Below are positions 29,501 to 36,833 of a stretch of 64,000 nucleotides of DNA, piece after piece; position 1 is the stretch's first letter, and every line of letters starts with the position of its first letter. The position numbers were made by a program, and so were the translations under genes. Where the stretch lies: positions 1 to 64,000 of the forward strand of contig CAMXAU010000008.1 of assembly GCA_947179325.1 (NCBI GenBank). Reading direction: 5' to 3'. Under the pieces are notes generated by a model, which was given only the letters and a program-made list of their open reading frames with translations, was not told where the DNA came from and made no database searches. The DNA is from an uncultured Bacteroidales bacterium. GTDB taxonomy: Bacteria; Bacteroidota; Bacteroidia; Bacteroidales; UBA932.

Positions 29501-29914
29501 GTCTTTCAGCTCTTCAGCAGTTATGACGCCGACTGCTCCGGTGCTTTTCCTTAGCTCTACCTGTGAATACCCTGTCACTACTACATGGTCTATGGTCTGC
29601 GCCTCTTCGTTCAGGACGATGTCGTACCTCGCCTTCTCTACTGTTATGTCCTTTGTCTCGAAGCCGATAAAGCTGAATCTTAGGGTCTGGCCTTTCTTTA
29701 CGGTTATGCTGTAGTCTCCTTCGTACCCGGTGTTTACGCCGTTCTGTGTTCCGGGGACCATTACCGAGGCTCCGGCAATAGGCTCTCCGTTGGCGTCGGA
29801 GACTACCCCGACAACCGTGATTTCGCTGACTTGTGCCTCAGCCGGCAGCTGGCATGCTGCCAATAGGGCAAAAATGCCCGTAATGATCCTTGAAATGATG
29901 TTTTTCATAGGCAT
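26561..29914 (-). CDS. SusC/RagA-family TonB-dependent outer-membrane transporter
   Basis: A 1117-residue SusC: signal peptide (QLPAEAQ cleavage region), N-terminal carboxypeptidase-regulatory domain (VVGVVSDANGEPIAGASV), plug domain with DHVVVTGYSQVELRKSTGAVG and the SusC motif VLKDAAAAAIYGSQAANGVIVV, then a 22-strand-type barrel ending FTFSLNLSF. The reading frame is intact, unlike the SusC at 16536. Met at residue 3 (29908) may be the true start. It begins two bases after the S9 peptidase stop, so the two are tightly coupled. Confidence 0.95.
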   Translation of the reverse strand: MPMKNIISRIITGIFALLAACQLPAEAQVSEITVVGVVSDANGEPIAGASVMVPGTQNGVNTGYEGDYSITVKKGQTLRFSFIGFETKDITVEKARYDIVLNEEAQTIDHVVVTGYSQVELRKSTGAVGVITAEELKDNPLKNMDQLLQGKLAGVNVQMTSGRPGTAAKVRIRGTNTLTGNAEPLWVVDGVPLQKNIPALNTSQIRSGDFDDIFATGIGSINPNDIESITVLKDAAAAAIYGSQAANGVIVVTTRHGQAGKTSVSYMGSVSVQTKPSRNANLMTSPEKLAWEQELWDEFSAAGYSATMTGTGTHYPVVGVIGQIRSGYGKYAGMTDAEQDACIADLASQTTDWFDVLFRNTVSTSHYISVSGGGSEKLTYYVSGGFNYNNGLVVNTGASSYSLNAKIDSRPLKWLKFGIQTDFSYQKAYAPSNNVDMFRYAYFANPYERLYNEDGSYRADETYFTLGVANGGLNTYIPSNGFNIMREINETSSNAISSSATIKGTATVNIAKGLNFTGLASFTYSGDLSENINGKDTYAAFQDRPFEGQSLTSRRTYGSITQSSGYNTSYLLRGQLNYATTFKEIHSISAIAGAEIRSSYAKSIISKRYGYDPETGNHSTPLFPSSGATIDYSSLSSFGTIMDGCSGQSIIENAFASFYGTATYSLLGRYVFSGTIRTDGSNNFGSKQQFNANWSVSGAWNIDEEKWMEPASDILSTLSLRTGFGYTGGVNRSVYPVLIMQYSNIYRTTDEDFYRMGTIKNAPNPNLRWEKNQTFNAGVNFGFLKDRITGEFSYYHNRNIDLVTSVRIPQTTGFYTQSYNTSEQVNQGVELTLGATILRVKDFSWRLTANAAYNLNVLTRYDSPTGSLIGDSYYVGYPIGKIFTGKTTGINPETGIYNFQLRPDVTITDITDYQKYQNYLYYVGTSNAPWTGGFSTTFTYRRLSLNIVGNFSLGGKVINDITCPVSYAYVGDGSGNEPIQSSLNDLYVNHLNVTRDVTHRWTVANPVTDGYPRLIDAWGERLTDASGNYLNRTQPYSSTIANCLLLENVSYLKLSSISLSYSLPDRWVNAMKMGSMSVSFLMNNLFILTNYSGIDPETPGAVYPQSRSFTFSLNLSF

Positions 29915-29916
29915 TG

Positions 29917-32121
29917 CTATTTATGTCTTATGATATCAATGTCTTTCTGTGGCATCCCGAGAAGATGCTCAACGAAATAATATCTGATGATGTTGATGTA
30001 GTATATGTCGCCGAGTCCATGGTCTGCCCCCGGGATTACCAGCATGTCGAATCTCTTGCCGTTCTTTATCAGCGCATCCGCCATCCTGAATGTATTTGCA
30101 GGATGGACATTGTTGTCCATGTCTCCGGTGATGAGGAGCAGGCGTCCGTTGAGGTTCCCTGCCAGCTCGATGTTTGTCGGTATCCTGCATTCATATTGTC
30201 CGGAACCGTCCTGGCTGGCTGTAGGGCCGTGGAAACTTTCGCCCCACCATTGTGTGTAGATGTTGTTGTCGTGGTTCCCTGATGCAGAAATGCCGACTTT
30301 ATAGAAGTCAGGTCTTGTCAGCATTGCTGCCGCAGACATGAATCCGCCACCGGAATGACCATATATCCCGACCCTGTCAAGGTCAGCGAACGGATATCTT
30401 TCGGCAATCTGGCGGATCACGGCATAGTCATCATCAAGTGGATAGTCGCGGAGATTGCCGTATCCGTAATTGTAGAACTCCCGTCCTCTCACCGGGCAGC
30501 TTCCCCGGTATGAGAACTTTATGACGATGAACCCGAGCTGTGCGAGTGACTGGTTGCAGTCATCGTCAATGCAGAAAGACTGGGGTGTCAGGTCAGTCTG
30601 CGGGCCTGGATATACATTGCTGATAATCGGGTATTTCTGTCCTGGCTGGATGTCAAACGGCAGATACACTATGCCATACAGCCTTGTGGTGCTGTCAGCT
30701 GCAGTGACCTCTATCACTTCCGGCTCTCTCCAGCCGCGCTCATGCAGCCTTGAGACATCGGCAGGCTCCATCTCGAAACGCACTTTACCTTTCATGTCAC
30801 ATATCTGGTAATGTGGAGCCATGTCCATCCTGGAGTATGTGTCAGAAATGTATTTCCCGTCCGGAGAGAAATTTATCTCGTGATTTCCGTTGCCTGGAGT
30901 CAGGAGGTTTGTCTTGCCGTCGAATGTTGACCTGTAATAAAGGCAGTAATGCGGATTTATCCCGTCTTCTCCGCCATATCCTTCATATATGATTGAACGC
31001 CCGAGAGTGTCAATCTTCCTGATGCTTCCGGCGACAAGCCTGTCCGGAGTCAGTGCTTTCTTCAGTTTTCCTTCACCGTCGTAGAGATACCACTTACCCT
31101 TGCCAGTCCTTTCCGACCACCATAGTATTTCTTTGCCGTCATTCAGGAGGTGCCATGAGAACAGCTGCTCGTTGAGGTGCGGGCTGCATTCTTCGCGGAT
31201 CAGTATCTTGACTGTCTTGTCCCGGGTGTCGATGCGGCACAGGTCGAGTGTGTCGCGTGTCCTGTTTATCCTGAGGAGATATGCATATCTGTCCGTATGC
31301 GGATACCGGCTGAATCGTGGCAGAAGGAATGACTGGTCTTTATAGCAGTCGATGTCTATCCGTGTCATCTTGCTGCTGTCCGCGTCAATGACATACACCT
31401 CATATGATGGTACTTCCTTGTCTCCTGGCATCGGGAACCTGTAGGTCTTGGCTTTCGGGCGCGGGCTGCTGAGGCTGTTTACAAGGGTGAGGCTTCCGAC
31501 CTTGCGCTTGTCTTCACGGACAACTACATATCTGTGGCTGCCGCCAATCCACCTCCCGGAAGCTCCGCTCCTTCCGGCTGCACCAGCCTCAGAATTCCCT
31601 GATAAGGAGAATGAAAAGAAATGCTCGCCGTCATTGCTCAGCCTTATGCTGTCTGCTGCATTGGTGTCAATACGCGCTGTATCTCCGGCATGCTTCCTTG
31701 AAGAACGGAATAGCCAGATGTCATCATTGATTGCACTTATATAATATAGGCTGTCCGACGACCAGCCTTTGCTCCGGTCGCCTCTCTTCGTCTTTTGCTG
31801 ATTTCCTGGTTTTCCTTTTGGTGCGCTATCCGCTCCGGTGAGGCTGCTGATTGCCTCCTTTATACTTTCTTCATCTTGATATCCAGTACGCTTCCAGTCT
31901 CTTGTGTCAACAAGCCAATGGCATGTGCTTCCATCTTGCCATTGGTCTGTATAACTGAAATAGCGGCTGCCTCCGTCTATCCATTTTACTGACGGAAATC
32001 TGTTAAGTACAAGTTTTCCTAATGAGTCTGACATGAATCTGTCTGCCTTTTCCATTGACGGCTGGGCAGAAACTGTGGCCAGACTTGCGAAAACAAGTAT
32101 GGGGATAATGATTTTTCGCAT
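29917..32121 (-). CDS. S9-family serine peptidase, DPP-IV-like, exported
   Basis: S9 peptidases release dipeptides or cut short peptides, commonly after Pro or Ala. The 734-residue protein has a cleavable signal peptide (LATVSAQ), an N-terminal beta-propeller (about 30-490) and a C-terminal alpha/beta hydrolase domain. The nucleophile is Ser590 in GHSGGG; Asp669 (GDMDNNV) and His701 (GADHGLG) complete the triad. Predicted location is periplasm. It is the first gene of the operon, two bases before susC, which links peptide hydrolysis directly to a SusCD importer. Exact specificity cannot be read from the sequence. Confidence 0.92.
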   Translation of the reverse strand: MRKIIIPILVFASLATVSAQPSMEKADRFMSDSLGKLVLNRFPSVKWIDGGSRYFSYTDQWQDGSTCHWLVDTRDWKRTGYQDEESIKEAISSLTGADSAPKGKPGNQQKTKRGDRSKGWSSDSLYYISAINDDIWLFRSSRKHAGDTARIDTNAADSIRLSNDGEHFFSFSLSGNSEAGAAGRSGASGRWIGGSHRYVVVREDKRKVGSLTLVNSLSSPRPKAKTYRFPMPGDKEVPSYEVYVIDADSSKMTRIDIDCYKDQSFLLPRFSRYPHTDRYAYLLRINRTRDTLDLCRIDTRDKTVKILIREECSPHLNEQLFSWHLLNDGKEILWWSERTGKGKWYLYDGEGKLKKALTPDRLVAGSIRKIDTLGRSIIYEGYGGEDGINPHYCLYYRSTFDGKTNLLTPGNGNHEINFSPDGKYISDTYSRMDMAPHYQICDMKGKVRFEMEPADVSRLHERGWREPEVIEVTAADSTTRLYGIVYLPFDIQPGQKYPIISNVYPGPQTDLTPQSFCIDDDCNQSLAQLGFIVIKFSYRGSCPVRGREFYNYGYGNLRDYPLDDDYAVIRQIAERYPFADLDRVGIYGHSGGGFMSAAAMLTRPDFYKVGISASGNHDNNIYTQWWGESFHGPTASQDGSGQYECRIPTNIELAGNLNGRLLLITGDMDNNVHPANTFRMADALIKNGKRFDMLVIPGADHGLGDIYYINIIRYYFVEHLLGMPQKDIDIIRHK

Positions 32122-32144
32122 CTCTACTAACTAAGCCAATTCTA

Positions 32145-32152
32145 CAAATATA
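32145..32152 (-). promoter_or_regulatory. -7 box of the S9-SusCD operon
   Basis: On the minus strand TATATTTG, matching TAnnTTTG, 23 bp before the S9 peptidase ATG. No clear -33 TTTG. Confidence 0.45.
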
Positions 32153-32290
32153 AAAAATATTTGGTTCGGATATGCATTGGTGCCTGAAAAAATGCTTCGG
32201 GGGAGGTGTGAATTGCCGATTCATTATAAATAGGTACTAAATCACAGCTAAATCATAACCATTTGTCATGATTGAGGGTGTGTTTTTGAC

Positions 32291-32298
32291 TATCTTTG
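32291..32298 (+). promoter_or_regulatory. -7 box of feoAB
   Basis: TATCTTTG with a possible TTG 16 bp upstream (32272-32274). It leaves a leader of about 110 bases before the ATG at 32413. I saw no Fur box, but cannot exclude a degenerate one. Confidence 0.5.
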
Positions 32299-32412
32299 CA
32301 CCGCGGTTTACGGCTCCCTGGATATTGGCAGGATTCAGCCGTGCCGGTTTTGCAAAATAAAGACTATCCTGTCAATCCAGGTGCTCTGAAATTATATAGG
32401 TAAGGTAACGCT

Positions 32413-34908
32413 ATGAGGCTTTCTGAACTGAATACAGGCGAAAGGGCTGTCATCGTCAAGGTGAACGGCCATGGAAGTTTCCGCAAGAGGATAATAGAAA
32501 TGGGCTTTGTCAAGGGCAAGGTGGTGACAGTCATACTCAATGCTCCCCTTAAGGACCCGATAGAATATGAAATCATTGGCTACAAGATATCTTTGAGGCG
32601 TGAAGAGGCCGCGAAGATAGAGGTCATCAGCGAGAGCGAGGCGAAGACAGCCTTCTCGGACAATGAGGGGCCAAGGCTGGCCATAGAGGTCGGAGGCTGC
32701 TGTGACAATTTGTGGGTCGAGGGGAAGATGAAGTCTATGGCGGAGGAACGTGGACGCATTATCCGTGTCGCCCTTGTCGGCAACCCTAACTGCGGAAAGA
32801 CATCGCTTTTCAATATCGCTTCCGGAAGCCATGAGCATGTCGGCAACTACAGCGGTGTCACCGTCGATGCCAAGGAGGGGCGTTTCGAGTATGGGGGATA
32901 TAAGTTTATCCTTGTCGACCTTCCGGGGACATATTCCCTGTCGGCCTATAGCCCGGAGGAACTTTATGTGCGCAGGAACCTTGTCGAGGAAAGTCCTGAT
33001 GTTGTCGTGAATGTGGTGGACGCGTCCAATATGGAGCGCAACCTGTATCTCACAACACAGCTGATTGACATGAACCTGCGTGTTGTCATGGCACTTAACA
33101 TGTATGACGAGCTTATGTCCAGGGGTGACAGCCTTGACATAAAGACATTAGGGCACCTGCTCGGCATGTCAATCATCCCTACAATCAGCCGTAGCGGGAA
33201 AGGCATACCGGAACTGTTCGACACGGTGATAAAGGTCTATGAGAACAATGACCCGCAGCTCGGTAGGCATATCCATATAAACCACGGCCAGGATATGGAG
33301 GAGAGTCTCGACAGGATAAAGCAGCTGATACAGAAGAACCCTGATATAAGATACAAATGGTCTACAAGGTACCTTGCAATAAAATATCTTGAGAATGACT
33401 CCGAAGTGGAGACTGTTGTGGAGGGGCTTCCTAACAGGGATGAAATCATTGCAGCGCGTTTTGAGGAGCAGAAGCGCATTGAGTCCATGCTTGGCGTTTC
33501 AACCGAGTCCGCTATTGTGGATGCAAAATATGCCTTCGTGCAGGGCGCACTGAAAGAGACGTGGAAGCCTGCGCTGAAAAAGCCAGGACGCAGGAGGAGC
33601 CTTACTGACAGGATTGATGCCATTGTCACAAACAGGTGGGCTGCATTCCCGCTCTTCTTCTTCATGCTGTATCTTGTTTTCCAGGGTACATTCTACCTGG
33701 GGGACTATCCAATGAGATGGATTGAATGGCTGGTTGAGCATATAGGTGACTTTGTTGCAATCTATATGGCTCCAGGCTGGTGGAAGGATATGGTAGTGGA
33801 CGGTGTAATCGGTGGCGTCGGAAGCGTGCTTGTCTTCCTGCCCAATATCCTTCTGCTATATCTGTTTATCTCTCTGCTTGAGGATTCCGGATATATGGCG
33901 CGTGCAGCATTCATAATGGACCGCCTTATGCACCGGATGGGACTTCATGGCAAGTCGTTCATACCCATGATTATGGGATTCGGCTGCAATGTGCCCGCAA
34001 TAATGGCGACGAGGACAATAGAAAGCCGCAAGAGCCGTCTTATCACGATACTCATCATTCCTTTGATGTCATGTGCCGGGCGTCTGCCCGTATATATATT
34101 GATTGCAGGGGCGTTTTTTCCCGGCAGCGCAGGCCTTGTGCTTCTTGGACTGTATGCACTCGGGATTGTGCTTGCGGTCCTCGCGGCAAAGGTGCTCAGC
34201 CGTTTTGTCAAGGATGACGACCTCCCTTTTGTCATGGAACTGCCTCCGTACCGTGTGCCGACAGCCAAATCCGTGTTCAGGCATACATGGGAAAAGGGAC
34301 GGCAATATCTTCAGAAGATGTCAGGAATTATCCTTGTCTGCTCGCTTGTCATCTGGGCTTTGGGATATTTTCCGCACCATAATGACTATAGAAGTGTGTC
34401 TGAGCAGCAGGAGCATTCATATATAGGATATGTAGGCAAGGCCATGGAGCCTGTCCTCAGGCCTCTGGGCTTTGACTGGCGCATGGGTGTCGGAATTGTC
34501 GCGGGAGTAGGGGCGAAGGAACTTGTGGTGAGTACGCTTGGCGTGATGTACTCTGGAGCAGACAGTGATTTTGCGTCTTCTGACATGGCTCCTTCTGATA
34601 GGATTGCAGTCTCTTCTGACATGGCCTCAGATGTGGTTGCAGCAGATATTTCTGCATCAGCTGAAGGAGTGGAAAATATGGCAAACACCTCATTGCAGAG
34701 AGCTCTGGTGAAGTCGGTTACACCTGCCGGCGCACTTGCGTACATGGTCTTCATTCTGCTGTATTTCCCATGTATAGCCACATTTGCCGCAATCAGAAAT
34801 GAGGCCGGTGGCTGGAAATGGGCGATTCTTACAGCCGTCTATACGATTCTGCTCGCCTGGGTGGCCGCCTTTATCACTTTCCGCATGGCGATGTTCTGTG
34901 GACTGTAG
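32413..34908 (+). CDS. feoB: Ferrous iron transporter FeoA-FeoB fusion
   Basis: Imports Fe2+ across the inner membrane. The 831-residue protein fuses an N-terminal FeoA (SH3-like) domain (1-75, LNTGERAVIVKVNG) to FeoB. The G domain has G1 GNPNCGKTS (starting at residue 122), G3 DLPGTYS and G4 NMYD. The membrane part (from about residue 410) has the Gate motifs, including GFGCNVPAIMATRTI and SCAGRLPVY. A hydrophilic Ser/Ala/Asp-rich insert (about 715-760) breaks the last helices. FeoA-FeoB fusions are normal in Bacteroidota. It is monocistronic. Confidence 0.96.
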   Translation: MRLSELNTGERAVIVKVNGHGSFRKRIIEMGFVKGKVVTVILNAPLKDPIEYEIIGYKISLRREEAAKIEVISESEAKTAFSDNEGPRLAIEVGGCCDNLWVEGKMKSMAEERGRIIRVALVGNPNCGKTSLFNIASGSHEHVGNYSGVTVDAKEGRFEYGGYKFILVDLPGTYSLSAYSPEELYVRRNLVEESPDVVVNVVDASNMERNLYLTTQLIDMNLRVVMALNMYDELMSRGDSLDIKTLGHLLGMSIIPTISRSGKGIPELFDTVIKVYENNDPQLGRHIHINHGQDMEESLDRIKQLIQKNPDIRYKWSTRYLAIKYLENDSEVETVVEGLPNRDEIIAARFEEQKRIESMLGVSTESAIVDAKYAFVQGALKETWKPALKKPGRRRSLTDRIDAIVTNRWAAFPLFFFMLYLVFQGTFYLGDYPMRWIEWLVEHIGDFVAIYMAPGWWKDMVVDGVIGGVGSVLVFLPNILLLYLFISLLEDSGYMARAAFIMDRLMHRMGLHGKSFIPMIMGFGCNVPAIMATRTIESRKSRLITILIIPLMSCAGRLPVYILIAGAFFPGSAGLVLLGLYALGIVLAVLAAKVLSRFVKDDDLPFVMELPPYRVPTAKSVFRHTWEKGRQYLQKMSGIILVCSLVIWALGYFPHHNDYRSVSEQQEHSYIGYVGKAMEPVLRPLGFDWRMGVGIVAGVGAKELVVSTLGVMYSGADSDFASSDMAPSDRIAVSSDMASDVVAADISASAEGVENMANTSLQRALVKSVTPAGALAYMVFILLYFPCIATFAAIRNEAGGWKWAILTAVYTILLAWVAAFITFRMAMFCGL

Positions 34909-35296
34909 CCGGCTCACTCATGCCGGAGTATCTCGCAACTGTATTTCCGGGAGTATGGGCTATGCAGTGTACGGCAATATCACCGGTGGTTAACCTGTAC
35001 CGTAAATGCCATGTACTTCCACATGCTGCCCTATACGTGTGAAATATAACCGCTTGGTCATAAATACATTACGCAATGGCGGGTGCCAAAATTTCGGCAC
35101 CTGCCATTGCGTAGGTGTTTGAATATATGTTACTTGTATTTTGCGGACTAAAGCCCCCCCTGTCCGGATTTTCCAACATAGATGCATGGACACAGGGTTT
35201 TGCAGATGGTCCATCTTTGCGTAGCGCGGGGCGGTGCGGCTGGCGAATACGTTGAGTCTCAGGTTGGCCACGGCGTCCATCGCTACCGAAGAAGAA
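34909..35296. other. Gene-free stretch with long hairpin, 3' of feoAB
   Basis: No credible gene. It holds the 18-bp-stem hairpin at 35070-35113, a run of seven C (35154-35160) and a small inverted repeat AGATGG-T-CCATCT near 35205. Minus-strand frames crossing it (about 100 codons) run into the tRNA-Met gene or its terminator and look spurious. The hairpin plus flanks could be a dispersed non-coding repeat. Confidence 0.5.
35070..35113. repeat. Near-perfect 18-bp inverted repeat (hairpin)
   Basis: Arms TACGCAATGGCGGGTGCC (35070-35087) and its complement (35096-35113) differ at one position that still allows a G-U pair; the loop is AAAATTTC. There is no T run after it on either strand, so it is not a standard terminator. 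Confidence 0.8.
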
Positions 35297-35331
35297 CAAA
35301 AAAAGCACTCGCGAAAAATTCGCAAGTGCTT
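35297..35331 (-). terminator. Terminator of the tRNA-Gln/tRNA-Met unit
   Basis: A 12-bp stem (35303-35314 with 35320-35331, one G-U) with a 5-base loop; on the minus strand a run of seven T follows. It lies 11 bp downstream of tRNA-Met. Confidence 0.8.
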
Positions 35332-35341
35332 GATTTTCTTG

Positions 35342-35415
35342 TAGCGGGACCCAGGATTGAACTGGGGACCTCATGATTATGAATCATGCGCTCTAACCAG
35401 CTGAGCTATCCCGCC
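35342..35415 (-). tRNA. tRNA-Met (anticodon CAU)
   Basis: Cloverleaf on the minus strand: acceptor GGCGGGA/TCCCGCT (G1-U72 wobble), D-arm GCTC/GAGC, anticodon stem CATGA/TCATG around TTCATAA, T-arm CCCAG/CTGGG with TTCAATC; discriminator A; no encoded CCA. The paired first base argues against an initiator tRNA. A lysidine-modified tRNA-Ile2 also reads CAU in the gene and cannot be excluded. Confidence 0.92.
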
Positions 35416-35477
35416 ATGATTGCAGTGGTGTGTAAGGCCTCTGTTTTGCGGCAGCCACTTTAAGTATTTCAATAAAG

Positions 35478-35548
35478 TTGAGATAGAAGGACTCGAACCC
35501 TCACTGACAGAGCCAGAATCTGTAGTGCTACCATTACACCATATCTCA
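35478..35548 (-). tRNA. tRNA-Gln (anticodon CUG)
   Basis: Cloverleaf on the minus strand: acceptor TGAGATA/TATCTCA, anticodon stem ACAGA/TCTGT around TTCTGGC (CTG), T-loop TTCGAGT. It lies 62 bp upstream of tRNA-Met in the same orientation, sharing promoter (35631-35661) and terminator (35297-35331). Confidence 0.92.
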
Positions 35549-35630
35549 ATGTCTTCCGGAAACTCTCTTCCGTTTCCCTCGCTTTCCGGAATTTCCGGTC
35601 TTTCGTGACCTTGTTTCCGAATTGGGAGTG

Positions 35631-35661
35631 CAAATGTACAAAGGTTTTGTGAATTTGCAAA
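35631..35661 (-). promoter_or_regulatory. Promoter of the tRNA-Gln/tRNA-Met unit
   Basis: Minus strand: TTTG (35658-35661), 19 bp, TACATTTG (35631-35638); a perfect match to the Bacteroidota consensus. Confidence 0.8.
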
Positions 35662-35766
35662 TATTTTTCTGCTATTTCTGCAAAAAAACTTTTTTTTACA
35701 GCGGATTTACCAGGATGTTCTATGCCTTTGCAGGCTCAGGACAGGGAAAAGTACAGTTCCGGGAAG

Positions 35767-36246
35767 TTATTTTCCGAGCAGTACTGAAGCGTAGACTTCA
35801 CATCCTTCGCCGCGGCCGACAAATCCGAGCTTCTCTGTTGTTGTCGCCTTTACGGAAACGCGCTCTGCTGATATTTCCATGAGCGTGGCGAGTGTCTCTC
35901 GCATCTGCAGTATGTACGGGGCAAGTTTTGGACGCTGCATTGCTATTGTCACGTCTGCGTTCACCACTTTCCATCCCATGCTGTTTATCAGCCCCATTGT
36001 CCTTTTCAGGAGAATTTTGCTGTCGATACCATTGAATTCGTCTGATGTGTCAGGGAAGTGCTTGCCTATGTCACCTAATGCAAGTGCGCCGAGAAGTGCA
36101 TCACAGAGTGCATGTATCGCTACGTCGCCGTCTGAATGTGCGATGCATCCTGATGTGCTTTCTATCTTTACACCGCCAAGCCATAGGGGCAGCCCTTCAG
36201 CCAATGCATGTACGTCATATCCGTTGCCGATTCTGAAATCTTCCAT
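35767..36246 (-). CDS. ispF: 2-C-methyl-D-erythritol 2,4-cyclodiphosphate synthase
   Basis: IspF makes the cyclic diphosphate intermediate of the non-mevalonate isoprenoid pathway in the cytosol. The 159-residue protein has the metal ligands Asp11 and His13 in GYDVHA, His45 in DGDVAIHAL, and the C-terminal signature VSVKATTTEKLGFVGRGEG. Length is standard. It is monocistronic with a minus-strand -7 box at 36303-36310. Confidence 0.97.
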   Translation of the reverse strand: MEDFRIGNGYDVHALAEGLPLWLGGVKIESTSGCIAHSDGDVAIHALCDALLGALALGDIGKHFPDTSDEFNGIDSKILLKRTMGLINSMGWKVVNADVTIAMQRPKLAPYILQMRETLATLMEISAERVSVKATTTEKLGFVGRGEGCEVYASVLLGK

Positions 36247-36302
36247 AATTATTATTTATTCAGGTCCAATGACCGGTTTAGCCTTTTACCGGGAACTTTC
36301 TG

Positions 36303-36332
36303 CAAAAGTAATCATAAATTTTCCTATTTTTG
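36303..36332. promoter_or_regulatory. Divergent -7 boxes for ispF and the 98-aa membrane protein
   Basis: On the minus strand TACTTTTG (36303-36310) precedes ispF; on the plus strand TATTTTTG (36325-36332) precedes the next gene. The boxes are only 14 bp apart, so the two promoters overlap. Confidence 0.5.
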
Positions 36333-36418
36333 TAGTTTGGGTTATGAAGCCGTGCGGTTTTTTCTTGATGGATTATATTTCTGATGAGATGACGCATGCT
36401 TATGAAATAGAATTTGTT

Positions 36419-36715
36419 ATGGGATTTAATTTTGGATTCTTCGGTTCGCAGGAACATAGGGTATTTAACTATAGGCCACGTTATTACGATCCGGCAAAGG
36501 AGGAGCTGAAGGAAAAGTTCGGCAAGGTGGACGGTTCACTTGAAAATGAGCCTTATACTCCGGGCAATTATATCAAGGGCAGCCTGCGTGACGGGAACTA
36601 TCAGCGTACAAGGAATGCCAACAGGGCACAGAAAATCATCGGTATAGTGGGGCTTATACTGTTTTTTGTGGTTCTTATCTTGATTATAAGGTTATATTCA
36701 ATGCTCTGGAGTTAA
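36419..36715 (+). CDS. Small conserved Bacteroidota membrane protein (98 aa)
   Basis: The sequence begins MGFNFGFFGSQEHRVFNYRPRYYDP, a pattern I recall from short uncharacterised Bacteroidota proteins (FNYxPRYYDPxKE), and ends with one transmembrane helix (about 75-94, IIGIVGLILFFVVLILII). The middle is charged and likely cytoplasmic. An earlier in-frame ATG at 36344, just downstream of the -7 box, would add 25 residues without the family pattern, so 36419 is preferred. Function unknown. It lies upstream of mutL with a 118-bp gap. Confidence 0.7.
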   Translation: MGFNFGFFGSQEHRVFNYRPRYYDPAKEELKEKFGKVDGSLENEPYTPGNYIKGSLRDGNYQRTRNANRAQKIIGIVGLILFFVVLILIIRLYSMLWS

Positions 36716-36833
36716 TATATTAATGTGTCTGCGGGCAGGGTGTGCCCATGTGCCGGGATGGTCCATGGACATATGTCCTGGCAGAAGGGAAGGATAAAGC
36801 AGAAGGGTAGGATAAATATATTTTAGGATAACT

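Noticed and set aside
34990..35374. Minus-strand frames of about 100-111 codons beside tRNA-Met
   Set aside because: They cover the hairpin and run into the tRNA-Met gene or its terminator, without protein-like composition; treated as non-coding.
35342..35548. tRNA-Met/tRNA-Gln as an attachment site of an integrated element
   Set aside because: No integrase, no repeated tRNA 3' end and no mobile genes are seen nearby.
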